Positions 1 to 5,839 of a stretch of DNA of 5,839 bases are shown piece after piece (the stretch's first letter is position 1; each line of letters begins with the position of its first letter). The stretch comes from Candidatus Kuenenia stuttgartensis. GTDB lineage: Bacteria; Planctomycetota; Planctomycetia; Isosphaerales; Isosphaeraceae. The stretch is taken from the NCBI GenBank assembly GCA_945874095.1, contig CAMCFM010000314.1, forward strand, positions 1 through 5,839. Reading direction: 5' to 3'. Under the pieces are notes generated by a model, which saw only the letters and a list, made by a program, of their open reading frames with translations, was not told the DNA's origin and did not search any database. Made by a program: the position numbers and the translations under genes.

Positions 1-1455
1 ATTGTGAAAACTTATTGGGATTCGAAAAAGCAAAGTCCACCGCCCGTACTTGACGATTTGTCATTCGTACGAAGGGTTTATATGGACTTGGCTGGTCTTT
101 TGCCGCCCACATCCGAACTCGAAAAATTTCTAAAAGACACAGATCCGAACAAGCGAGCCATGCTGGTAAGGCGGATTCTGGACGACCGCCCAGCTTATGC
201 TGATCACTGGCTTTCATTCTGGAACGACCTACTCCGCAACGATTACAAAGGTACCGGTTTTATTGATGGTGGCCGCAAGCCTATTAGTAAATGGCTTTAC
301 GAGGCACTTTTGAACAACAAGCCTTACGACAAGTTTGTGCATGAGCTGATCAGTCCTACGAAAGAGAGCGAAGGCTTTATTTATGGGATTCAGTGGAGAG
401 GCCGTGTGAATGCCAGTCAGGTGAGGGAAGTCCAATTTGCCCAGAATGTTGGTCAGGTCTTTTTCGGGGCCAACCTGAAATGCGCCAGTTGCCACGATAG
501 TTTTGTCGATAAGTGGAAGCTCGAAGATGCTTATGGGCTGGCTGCGATTGTTTCGGACAAGCCTGTTGAGATCAACCGCTGCGATATTCCGACGGGCCGA
601 ATGGCTCAGGCCAGGTTTCTATTTCCCGAGCTTGGTTCGATTGATCCGAAAGCCCCCAAAGAAGATCGGTTACGGCAAACTGCCGATCTTGTGGTGCATC
701 CGGATAACGGTCGATTCCGTCGTACGATTGTGAATCGGATTTGGCAAAAGATGTTCGGTCACGGGCTGGTTCATCCAGTTGACGCCATGGGCACACCGCC
801 GTGGAACGCCGATCTTTTGGATTATCTGGCCAATTATCTGGCCGATCAGAAGTACGACCTCAAGGCATTGATGGCCCATATCGCTACCAGCAGGGCTTAC
901 CAGACGGTTTGCAGCCCTCATTCGGAAAACGTGGCTGTCGAGGATTACGTCTTTCTGGGCCCTGAGCTGAAACGGCTTACGGCTGAACAGTTTATCGACG
1001 CTTTGTGGACAATCACCGGAACATCGCCTGACAAGCCTGTTGCCCCTGTGACTATCCCTGGGAGGCATGAAGATTCGGCCACTGAAGGCCCGAAGGTTCG
1101 AGCCTCACTGATGGATTGCGATGCACTTCAGCGGAGCCTTGGCCGACCGAATCGTGAGCAAGTGGTGACTCAGCGAGGCGAACTTCTGACCACGCTTCAG
1201 GCTCTGGATTTATCGAATGGACAGCGGGTGACGGACTTACTGAAAGCGGGAGCGGCGAAAGTTCTGGCGGATCAGAAGGGCAAGTCTGTGGATAGGATCA
1301 TTGACGAAGTTTTTCAGGACGCACTTTCGCGTTTGCCTAAAACATCTGAACGTGGCACGGCTCGCGAGATTCTGACGGATAAGCCGACACCGGAATCGTT
1401 GGCTGACTTGATCTGGGTGGTGGTCATGTTGCCTGAATTCCAGCTGATCCGCTGA
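1..1455 (+). CDS. DUF1549/DUF1553 (PSCyt2/PSD1) planctomycete protein, 5'-truncated
   Basis: The reading frame is open at base 1 and ends at TGA 1453-1455. A GTG at base 4 could be read as a start, but family members carry more sequence before the first recognisable block, so I treat this as the 3' part of a longer gene. Numbering residues from that GTG, the DUF1549 part covers roughly 1-185. It includes the FVRRVYMDLAGLLP block (about 21-34) and a c-type-heme-like CASCH (Cys160, Cys163, His164) followed by DKWKLEDAYG. The DUF1553 part covers about 225-483, with NRIWQKMFGHGLVHPVDAMG (244-263), the GRPNREQVV block (380-388) and a TTLQALDLSNG stretch. The linker between the two domains is short. 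The family is abundant in planctomycetes, is thought to be exported, and has no established reaction. Heme binding is possible but not shown, since a single CxxCH inside DUF1549 may serve another role. The gene lies 61 bases before a DUF1501 gene, the usual partner, and probably shares its transcript. Confidence 0.93.
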   Translation: MVKTYWDSKKQSPPPVLDDLSFVRRVYMDLAGLLPPTSELEKFLKDTDPNKRAMLVRRILDDRPAYADHWLSFWNDLLRNDYKGTGFIDGGRKPISKWLYEALLNNKPYDKFVHELISPTKESEGFIYGIQWRGRVNASQVREVQFAQNVGQVFFGANLKCASCHDSFVDKWKLEDAYGLAAIVSDKPVEINRCDIPTGRMAQARFLFPELGSIDPKAPKEDRLRQTADLVVHPDNGRFRRTIVNRIWQKMFGHGLVHPVDAMGTPPWNADLLDYLANYLADQKYDLKALMAHIATSRAYQTVCSPHSENVAVEDYVFLGPELKRLTAEQFIDALWTITGTSPDKPVAPVTIPGRHEDSATEGPKVRASLMDCDALQRSLGRPNREQVVTQRGELLTTLQALDLSNGQRVTDLLKAGAAKVLADQKGKSVDRIIDEVFQDALSRLPKTSERGTAREILTDKPTPESLADLIWVVVMLPEFQLIR

Positions 1456-1499
1456 TTCTGACACTCAAAAAAGAACAATTTCGAAGTGCTTGATATTTG

Positions 1500-1507
1500 A
1501 AGGGGAG
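1500..1507 (+). promoter_or_regulatory. Ribosome binding site of the DUF1501 gene
   Basis: AAGGGGAG is a strong purine-rich Shine-Dalgarno-like sequence 9 bases before ATG 1517. It lies downstream of the alternative TTG at 1490, so it supports the ATG as the real start. Confidence 0.6.
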
Positions 1508-1516
1508 TGGAAGGTT

Positions 1517-2980
1517 ATGAACTCATTTGAACGAGAGATTGAACGACTGGTATCGCGACGTGATTTGATGAGGACAGCCTCAGCCGCATCACTGGCGATG
1601 CTTGGAACGGGTTCGCCGCGATTGATGTCGGCTGCTCCTGACAAGCCCCGCCTGCTGAAGCCGACGGCCGATTCCGTAATCCTTCTGTGGATGGGCGGCG
1701 GAATGGCGGCTCCTGACACATTTGACCCGAAGCGTTACGAGCCATTTTCCGTGGGGCTGCCCTCGGATAAGATCCTCTCGACATTCCCGGCGATCGACAC
1801 CGCTGTGGACAATATCAAGATCACCAAGGGTTTGGAGAATGTGGCTTCGGTGATGGATAAAGCCAGCCTGATCCGGTCACACGTGGTGGCTGATCTGGGC
1901 AACATTCTGCACTCTCGCCACCAGTATCACTGGCATACAGGCTACATTCCACCACAAACCGTGGCTGCTCCGCATATTGGGAGCTGGATATCGCGGCTTT
2001 TGGGGCCGATCAATCCAGCCATTCCCGCCTTTATCAACATTGGCCAGAGGCTTGAAGGCAATGGCGAGCAGGAAGAGCTGAAAGCCTTTACCACAGCTGG
2101 GTTTCTGGGTAGTGAGTATGGGCCGTTCAATTTGCCGTTCCCGGGGGATGCCATCTCAGCTGTTCAGCCTCCTAAAGGTATGACGGCACAGCGTTATGAG
2201 ATGCGTCAAAGGGCTTTGAAGGCGATGATAAAAGAGAGCCCGTTGGGCGATGTGGCGAGCGATTATCATCAAGAGTCGATGCTGAGGTCGATTGACAATG
2301 CACACCGGCTTTTGAGCTCTAAGGACCGCGACGCTTTTGACCTGACCAAAGAGTCAAAAAACTCTACTGATGCCTATGGTGCCAGCCATTTTGGTCAAGG
2401 TTGTCTGTTGGCTCGTCGGTTGGTGGAATCAGGGGCCCGATTTATTGAAGTGACGACGGAATATATTCCGTTTTATCACTGGGATACGCATGAAAACGGC
2501 CACGAAACGTATGCCCGGATGAAGAACGAAATTGATCGTCCGATTGCTCAACTTGTTAAAGACCTGGATGCCAGGGGCTTGCTGGACAGGACTTTGATCG
2601 TTCTTGCCAGCGAATTCAGCCGAGACATGATGATTGAAGGCGTGCCGGGCAGCACGGCTCAGGATCAGTCAAGGGTCAAGACAGAGAAGATGGAGAAGAT
2701 GTCGCAGTATGGTCTTCACCGGCACTTCACCGGCTCCGGCTCAGTGCTGATGTTTGGAGGCGGGATGAAGCGGGGCTACCTGCACGGCGAGACCGCACCT
2801 GAGCGACCTCTGGTGACGATCAAGGATCCAGTTTCCATCTCAGACCTTCACGCAACCATTTACACGGCTTTGGGGATTTCGCCGGCCACGATGTTCGAAA
2901 CCGAAAAGCGGCCTTTCTATGTGACGGTGGATGGTAAGGGTAAGGCCGTGAAGGATCTGTTTGCGAAGTCAGTCGTCTAA
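1517..2980 (+). CDS. DUF1501 family protein with Tat-like signal
   Basis: This is a complete gene of 487 codons. I chose ATG 1517 because AAGGGGAG at 1500-1507 lies 9 bases upstream and because it places a twin-arginine-like motif (SRRDLMR, residues 13-19) near the N-terminus, followed by a small, moderately hydrophobic stretch ending near SAAPD. An in-frame TTG at 1490 would add nine residues and has no clear ribosome site. DUF1501 landmarks are VILLWMGGGMAAPDTFDPK (about 54-72), a His-rich HSRHQYHWHTG (132-142), HWDTHENGH (321-329), SEFSRD (365-370), GLHRHF (399-404) and SDLHATIYTALG (442-453). The family resembles the alkaline phosphatase/sulfatase fold, and the scattered Asp and His residues fit metal binding, but I see no sulfatase signature such as CxPSR and the activity is unknown. 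Export through Tat after folding is inferred. The gene follows the DUF1549/DUF1553 gene with no terminator seen between them. The length is normal for the family, and nothing is broken. Confidence 0.93.
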   Translation: MNSFEREIERLVSRRDLMRTASAASLAMLGTGSPRLMSAAPDKPRLLKPTADSVILLWMGGGMAAPDTFDPKRYEPFSVGLPSDKILSTFPAIDTAVDNIKITKGLENVASVMDKASLIRSHVVADLGNILHSRHQYHWHTGYIPPQTVAAPHIGSWISRLLGPINPAIPAFINIGQRLEGNGEQEELKAFTTAGFLGSEYGPFNLPFPGDAISAVQPPKGMTAQRYEMRQRALKAMIKESPLGDVASDYHQESMLRSIDNAHRLLSSKDRDAFDLTKESKNSTDAYGASHFGQGCLLARRLVESGARFIEVTTEYIPFYHWDTHENGHETYARMKNEIDRPIAQLVKDLDARGLLDRTLIVLASEFSRDMMIEGVPGSTAQDQSRVKTEKMEKMSQYGLHRHFTGSGSVLMFGGGMKRGYLHGETAPERPLVTIKDPVSISDLHATIYTALGISPATMFETEKRPFYVTVDGKGKAVKDLFAKSVV

Positions 2981-3020
2981 GATCCATAAGTTGGTGGGGG
3001 GGGAGGGAGAAGAGGATCTT
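2979..3020. repeat. Inverted repeat overlapping the DUF1501 stop, enclosing a run of eight G
   Basis: AAGATCC (2979-2985) and GGATCTT (3014-3020) are perfect 7-base inverted copies separated by 28 bases. The left arm includes the last two bases of the TAA stop codon. The enclosed DNA is purine-rich and contains eight consecutive G (2996-3003). The right arm shares bases with the hairpin at 3005-3025, so the two structures cannot form together. Whether this matters biologically is not shown. Confidence 0.45.
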
Positions 3021-3025
3021 CACCC
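3005..3025 (+). terminator. Possible rho-independent terminator after the DUF1501 gene
   Basis: GGG-A-GAAGA, a GGA loop, then TCTTC-A-CCC forms a hairpin of eight pairs (5 + 3) broken by one A/A mismatch. It begins 24 bases after the DUF1501 stop codon. It is followed by C and TTT, with a further TTTT about 14 bases downstream, so the T-tract is imperfect. The position fits the end of the DUF1549/DUF1553-DUF1501 transcript. The three-base loop and weak T-tract keep confidence moderate. Confidence 0.4.
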
Positions 3026-3208
3026 CTTTCGTCAATATGTTTTAGTTGCTTTTAAATTCGCTTTCGGATTGATTTTGGTCCTAGTCGTGCAATTTGTGTT
3101 TTAACCACTTTCGGCTTTGCCATATGAGGTTTACAATTGTCATTATCGATTAAATTCTGATGTGGTTTTATTTCTGGCTTTTGACTGCTTGGCTCTATAC
3201 GCATAATC

Positions 3209-3293
3209 TTTTGAAGGTTTCTGATGTTTGAAGCACAGAATTGTACGTCCTCTACTGTTTTTCGGGTGCTTCTATACGTTCAAAACTTTTTTT
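3209..3293 (+). other. Nested inverted repeat ending in a T-tract: terminator or small structured RNA
   Basis: An outer pair, TTTTGAA (3209-3215) and TTCAAAA (3279-3285), encloses an inner perfect pair, GAAGCAC (3230-3236) and GTGCTTC (3266-3272). The outer stem is followed by one C and then seven T (3287-3293), the layout expected of a 3' end made by intrinsic termination. A weak promoter-like pair, TTGACT (3181-3186) and CATAAT (3202-3207), lies just upstream with a short 15-base spacer. I match it to no known RNA family. It could be an independent small RNA, a distal terminator of the DUF1501 transcript, or chance in AT-rich DNA. Confidence 0.3.
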
Positions 3294-3336
3294 ATTCAGT
3301 GAAATACAGATTTCAGGTCATATCTGATTTGGGTAG

Positions 3337-3365
3337 TTGACTTTTGAAATGACGTCGATTCTAAT
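3337..3365 (+). promoter_or_regulatory. Predicted sigma70-type promoter of the acyltransferase gene
   Basis: TTGACT (3337-3342) matches the -35 consensus at 5 of 6 bases. TCTAAT (3360-3365) matches the -10 consensus at 5 of 6, and the spacer is exactly 17 bases. Transcription would start near 3372, giving a leader of about 70 bases before ATG 3442. It lies downstream of the T-tract at 3287-3293, so the acyltransferase gene is probably transcribed on its own. Chance matches of this quality do occur in AT-rich DNA. Confidence 0.5.
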
Positions 3366-3428
3366 GGTGTTTGCAAGAGAGGTGGTCGTATGTGGAATAT
3401 TTCTCATCCGTTGGGAAGTTTCAGGATC

Positions 3429-3436
3429 AAGGTGGA
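3429..3436 (+). promoter_or_regulatory. Ribosome binding site of the acyltransferase gene
   Basis: AAGGTGGA lies 5 bases before ATG 3442 and fixes that start. The encoded protein then begins directly at the family's N-terminal block (YRPEIDGLRA), as expected. Confidence 0.65.
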
Positions 3437-3441
3437 TCTAA

Positions 3442-5364
3442 ATGTCTGCAATTCGATATAGGCCAGAAATTGATGGGCTTCGAGCTGTCGCTGTCGTGCC
3501 GGTCATTCTCTTTCATTTGGGAGTGGGTGCTATTCCGGGTGGGTTTCTCGGGGTCGATGTTTTCTTTGTCATTTCAGGATTTCTGATCACTTCCATAATC
3601 ACCAGCGAGCTGCAATCCGGAACATTTTCACTGAAAAGATTTTGGATCAGGCGGATTCGACGCATAGTTCCAGCTCTGGTGGTGATGATCGCAACTTCAT
3701 TAATTTTTGGAAAGTTTCTTATATCTAGAATCTATCTTCAAATTGCCGGCGAAAACGCATTGGCCTCGCTTGTTTCAATTGCGAATATCATTTATTGGCG
3801 AAGAAGCGAGAACTACTGGGCCGTTGAATCAGAACATAATATTTTTCTTCATACCTGGTCTTTATCCGTGGAAGAGCAGTTCTATTTTTTCTTCCCAATT
3901 CTGATCTATTCTGTTTACCGATTTCGACCACAGTGCTTAAGGCAATTATTGGTCGTTGTACTTATTGCAAGTTACGCAATCTTTCTTCTTGGAAGCCGCC
4001 GGTCACCGGCAGCCACATTTTACCTGCTGCCAACGAGAATCTGGGAATTGACTTCTGGTGCTATCCTGGCACTGACTGTTTCGAAATCAAACCAGACATA
4101 CATCAAGCGAGATTACGCTTCATTCCTGAGTATTTTGGGGCTGGGGGTTATCGTTTTTTGTTTTTTCGCTGTAAAAGATCTGGGACCTCTTGTGGCTCTG
4201 GTTGTGATGGGGGCCTGCCTAATCATTCAGTTCGCTGAGAATGGGCCTTGTAACTACCTGCTTACACGTAAGCCTTTGATGTTTGTCGGGAAGATCTCAT
4301 ATTCATTTTATTTATGGCATTGGCCCGTGATTTCCATTGCAAAGCTATCTGAATCAGAGTTGCACGGATCAGTTCTATTACTGATTATTTCTTTGCTTTC
4401 GGCCATTTCCTATTTCCTTGTTGAGAAGCCGTTTACGAAGGGGAGAGCAAAACTCTCTACCCTTGCACTATTCTATACAACGACCATCTTTCTTGCATTT
4501 TCTGTCATGGTCTACGGAGTTTATGACACATCTGCATTCAATCCATCCGAATTCAGCTCAACCTACTACAACTTGCACCCGAACGAAAATGTAATCGTTG
4601 GTAAAGGTTACTCAGGCCCCGAACATGTTGCTCCAAGAGACGCGTATAAATCGGGTGGGATCATCAGTGGAAAGCCACATGGAAATCCTGAAGTTGTCGT
4701 TCTTGGTGACTCTCATGGTGCCATGTGGTCCAAGGGAATTCAAAGTGTGGTAGATCGAATGGAGCTGAAGACTTCATTTTGGGTAATCGCTGGAGTGAAT
4801 CCATTTGTCAATTTGCCATTGAGTCACAATCAGTTTGCATATCGCATGTCTCCCTCTGAAAAATATGACTATGATGAGAGTCGGCTGAGTATGATCAAGC
4901 AATGGCATCCGAAAGTAGTGATTATTTGTTCAAGGTGGGCTAGCATTGCAGCGAACACTGAAAGCTTTCAATTGAATGATCTGCTAAGTTTTCTAGAGCA
5001 AAACGCTGGAACAGTTCTACTCATGGAACAGCCGCCTGAACTGAAAATGGAAAGCACGAATATTCTACAGTATTTGTGTTTCAAAGCAATTCAGCCCAAT
5101 GAAGGAACGAGGCATTACCTACCGGTTGGAAATGCAGTCAATCATCAAAAGGGACGTGAACTTGTCAGAAAACTATCCAAATCATATAAAAATATTGATG
5201 TGATTCCAACGTCTGATTTATACATGAAGAATGATGGAGTGCTCGCTTTGGATGGTAAAAATGTCCTTTACGTTGATGATGACCATATCACAACCGCCGG
5301 CTCCATGATTGCCATAGGCAGGATCGAAGAGAAGTTGAAGAAGGCATTGGGTGATCAAAAGTAA
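3442..5364 (+). CDS. Membrane acyltransferase (acyltransferase-3/OafA type) with C-terminal SGNH domain
   Basis: This is a complete gene of 640 codons. The N-terminal half (about 1-335) is an acyltransferase-3 membrane domain. It has YRPEIDGLRA (6-15), the conserved His25 in ILFHLG, GVDVFFVISGF (37-47), the basic RRIRRIVPA (70-78), HTWSLSVEEQF (137-147), RIWELTSGA (199-207), YSFYLWHWP (287-295) and VEKPF (327-331), with about ten hydrophobic segments. A further membrane segment (about 338-359) leads to an extracytoplasmic SGNH domain with GDSH (422-425, nucleophile Ser424), an IICSRW block (494-499) and DDDH (Asp612, His615), so the catalytic set looks intact. Related fused proteins O-acetylate lipopolysaccharide O-antigen or other glycans: the membrane part passes the acyl group across and the SGNH part is thought to complete transfer. 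The substrate here is unknown, and no glycan genes are visible nearby. Codon use is more AT-rich than in the flanking genes (17 G or C in 60 bases at 5161-5220), which suggests transfer. It appears to have its own promoter. Confidence 0.93.
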   Translation: MSAIRYRPEIDGLRAVAVVPVILFHLGVGAIPGGFLGVDVFFVISGFLITSIITSELQSGTFSLKRFWIRRIRRIVPALVVMIATSLIFGKFLISRIYLQIAGENALASLVSIANIIYWRRSENYWAVESEHNIFLHTWSLSVEEQFYFFFPILIYSVYRFRPQCLRQLLVVVLIASYAIFLLGSRRSPAATFYLLPTRIWELTSGAILALTVSKSNQTYIKRDYASFLSILGLGVIVFCFFAVKDLGPLVALVVMGACLIIQFAENGPCNYLLTRKPLMFVGKISYSFYLWHWPVISIAKLSESELHGSVLLLIISLLSAISYFLVEKPFTKGRAKLSTLALFYTTTIFLAFSVMVYGVYDTSAFNPSEFSSTYYNLHPNENVIVGKGYSGPEHVAPRDAYKSGGIISGKPHGNPEVVVLGDSHGAMWSKGIQSVVDRMELKTSFWVIAGVNPFVNLPLSHNQFAYRMSPSEKYDYDESRLSMIKQWHPKVVIICSRWASIAANTESFQLNDLLSFLEQNAGTVLLMEQPPELKMESTNILQYLCFKAIQPNEGTRHYLPVGNAVNHQKGRELVRKLSKSYKNIDVIPTSDLYMKNDGVLALDGKNVLYVDDDHITTAGSMIAIGRIEEKLKKALGDQK

Positions 5365-5633
5365 GTTGTGGGCTTCTGTAAATGTGAGAGCAAGTTCTGT
5401 TGAGAAACTCGACCCCTCATCATCAAAACTTGAGCGTGTCAGCTACGGTCTTATGAACTGAAAGAGATAATATTTCTCTTGGTGTCGGAAAATATCCATC
5501 GCCCACCAAATCAGAAATCCTTGATTTTCCGGCCTGAAACTGGTTTGATAAATATATCCGACAAGCACCCTGCCCCTCTAAAATCTGGGGGACTCGGACC
5601 TGGCTTGTTCTTGATGGAGTCGCACGGAAAATC
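5365..5633. other. 269-base gap between the acyltransferase gene and pdxJ
   Basis: No convincing gene is visible. It holds several short inverted repeats: GTTGAG/CTCGAC around AAA (5399-5413, one G-T pair, no T-tract after it), AAGAGA/TCTCTT (5462-5480), AAATCA/TGATTT (5508-5527), and a nested pair just before pdxJ (5557-5598). A promoter for pdxJ is expected here, but I could only find poor matches, such as TTGATT (5521-5526) with TTTGAT (5544-5549), so none is called. Confidence 0.5.
5399..5413 (+). terminator. Weak hairpin after the acyltransferase gene
   Basis: GTTGAG and CTCGAC pair around an AAA loop, giving six pairs including one G-T. It starts 35 bases after the acyltransferase stop codon, where a terminator would be expected. 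The sequence after it is CCCTCATCATC, not a T-tract, so intrinsic termination is doubtful. Confidence 0.2.
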
Positions 5634-5839
5634 ATGGTTCCTCGTCTAGGTGTGAATGTCGATCATATTGCCACCATTCGTCAGGCCCGTCGTGGCACAG
5701 AGCCAGATCCTGTGGCGGCTGTCGTGATGGCTGAGTTGGGTGGGGCCGATCTGATCACGATCCACTTGCGTGAAGACCGGCGTCATATTCAGGAACGGGA
5801 CTTGCGTATCCTGCGAGAAACCGTTCAGACACCGCTGAA
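5634..5839 (+). CDS. pdxJ: Pyridoxine 5'-phosphate synthase PdxJ, 3'-truncated
   Basis: The first 68 codons are present and the gene runs off the right edge; the full protein is usually about 240 residues. PdxJ joins 1-deoxy-D-xylulose 5-phosphate to 3-amino-2-oxopropyl phosphate, making pyridoxine 5'-phosphate in the cytoplasm, the last ring-forming step of the DXP-dependent vitamin B6 pathway. The N-terminus reads GVNVDHIATIRQAR (6-19), then EPDPVAA (23-29), GGADLITIHLREDRRHI (36-52) and RDLRILRETV (55-64), a near-continuous match to the E. coli enzyme offset by one residue. Asn8, Asp10, His11, Arg19, His44 (the equivalent of the catalytic His45), Arg46 and His51 are all in place. ATG 5634 is chosen because the family block starts right after it. 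The ribosome site is poor: GGAG at 5616-5619 is 14 bases away and CGGAAA is closer but weak. This is a housekeeping gene with GC like that of the first two genes. Confidence 0.95.
   Translation, partial: MVPRLGVNVDHIATIRQARRGTEPDPVAAVVMAELGGADLITIHLREDRRHIQERDLRILRETVQTPL

Larger units (their letters stand above)
2981..3441. other. 461-base T-rich gap without a convincing gene
   Basis: I found no reading frame here with a recognisable protein, ribosome site and credible length on either strand, and no tRNA-like or rRNA-like sequence. The + strand is T-rich: one line counted by hand (3241-3300) has 21 G or C in 60 bases, against 36 in 60 for 1141-1200 in the DUF1549/DUF1553 gene. From left to right it holds a G-rich hairpin zone (2979-3025), about 180 unexplained bases, a nested inverted repeat ending in seven T (3209-3293), and a promoter (3337-3365) leading into the acyltransferase gene. 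A nearly repeated word, GCTCTATACG and GCTTCTATACG, occurs near 3192-3201 and 3268-3278. Confidence 0.6.

Noticed and set aside
670..1068. 132-residue open frame on the - strand
   Set aside because: It lies wholly inside the well-supported DUF1549/DUF1553 gene on the other strand, and its translation shows no recognisable domain.
1490..1516. TTG at 1490 as the start of the DUF1501 gene
   Set aside because: ATG 1517 has a better ribosome site and puts the twin-arginine-like motif at the usual distance from the N-terminus.
3181..3207. TTGACT and CATAAT as a firm promoter
   Set aside because: The 15-base spacer is too short for a confident call. It is mentioned only as weak support for the nested repeat at 3209-3293.
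3192..3278. Near-direct repeat of CTATACG as part of an array
   Set aside because: There are only two short copies with no regular spacing, so there is no evidence for a CRISPR array, operator set or mobile-element end.
3371..3586. 71-residue + strand open frame starting before the acyltransferase gene
   Set aside because: It overlaps the first 145 bases of the acyltransferase gene in another frame. The strong ribosome site and family motifs belong to the frame starting at 3442.
3933..4238. 101-residue + strand open frame
   Set aside because: It is an out-of-frame shadow inside the acyltransferase gene and shows no domain.
5423..5635. 70-residue - strand open frame in the gap before pdxJ
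   Set aside because: It lies mostly in non-coding DNA but has no recognisable protein features and no evident ribosome site, and its start overlaps the pdxJ start. Length alone is not enough.
5614..5649. 11-codon open frame (MESHGKSWFLV) overlapping the pdxJ start, a possible leader peptide
   Set aside because: There is no good ribosome site before its ATG and no regulatory codon run; a frame this short is expected by chance.

Overview
The window looks like chromosomal DNA of a planctomycete. The main evidence is a tandem pair that is a hallmark of that phylum: a DUF1549/DUF1553 (PSCyt2/PSD1) protein with a CxxCH motif, followed 61 bases later by a DUF1501 protein with a twin-arginine-like N-terminus. 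GC content is moderate rather than high, which would fit a Planctopirus/Gimesia/Rubinisphaera-like lineage, but the genus is a guess. All four recognised genes lie on the + strand.

Layout: (1) 1-1455 is the 3' part of the DUF1549/DUF1553 gene, cut by the left edge. (2) 1517-2980 is a complete DUF1501 gene, probably in the same transcript. (3) 2981-3441 is a 461-base T-rich gap without a convincing gene. It holds a terminator-like hairpin beside a run of eight G, a nested inverted repeat ending in seven T, and a good sigma70-type promoter. (4) 3442-5364 is a complete 640-residue membrane acyltransferase (acyltransferase-3/OafA type) with a C-terminal SGNH domain. Parts of it are clearly more AT-rich than its neighbours, which suggests a separate origin. 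(5) 5365-5633 is a second non-coding gap with a few weak inverted repeats. (6) 5634-5839 is the first 68 codons of pdxJ (pyridoxine 5'-phosphate synthase), cut by the right edge.

The first two genes probably act together outside the cytoplasm. Their biochemical role is unknown in the family, so the pair is a real but unsolved system. The acyltransferase probably adds or moves acyl groups on a surface glycan and appears to be its own transcription unit. pdxJ is a housekeeping vitamin B6 gene with no evident functional link to the others. I saw no tRNA, rRNA, CRISPR array, insertion sequence or phage gene. The least explained parts are the two non-coding gaps, especially 2979-3025 and 3209-3293.
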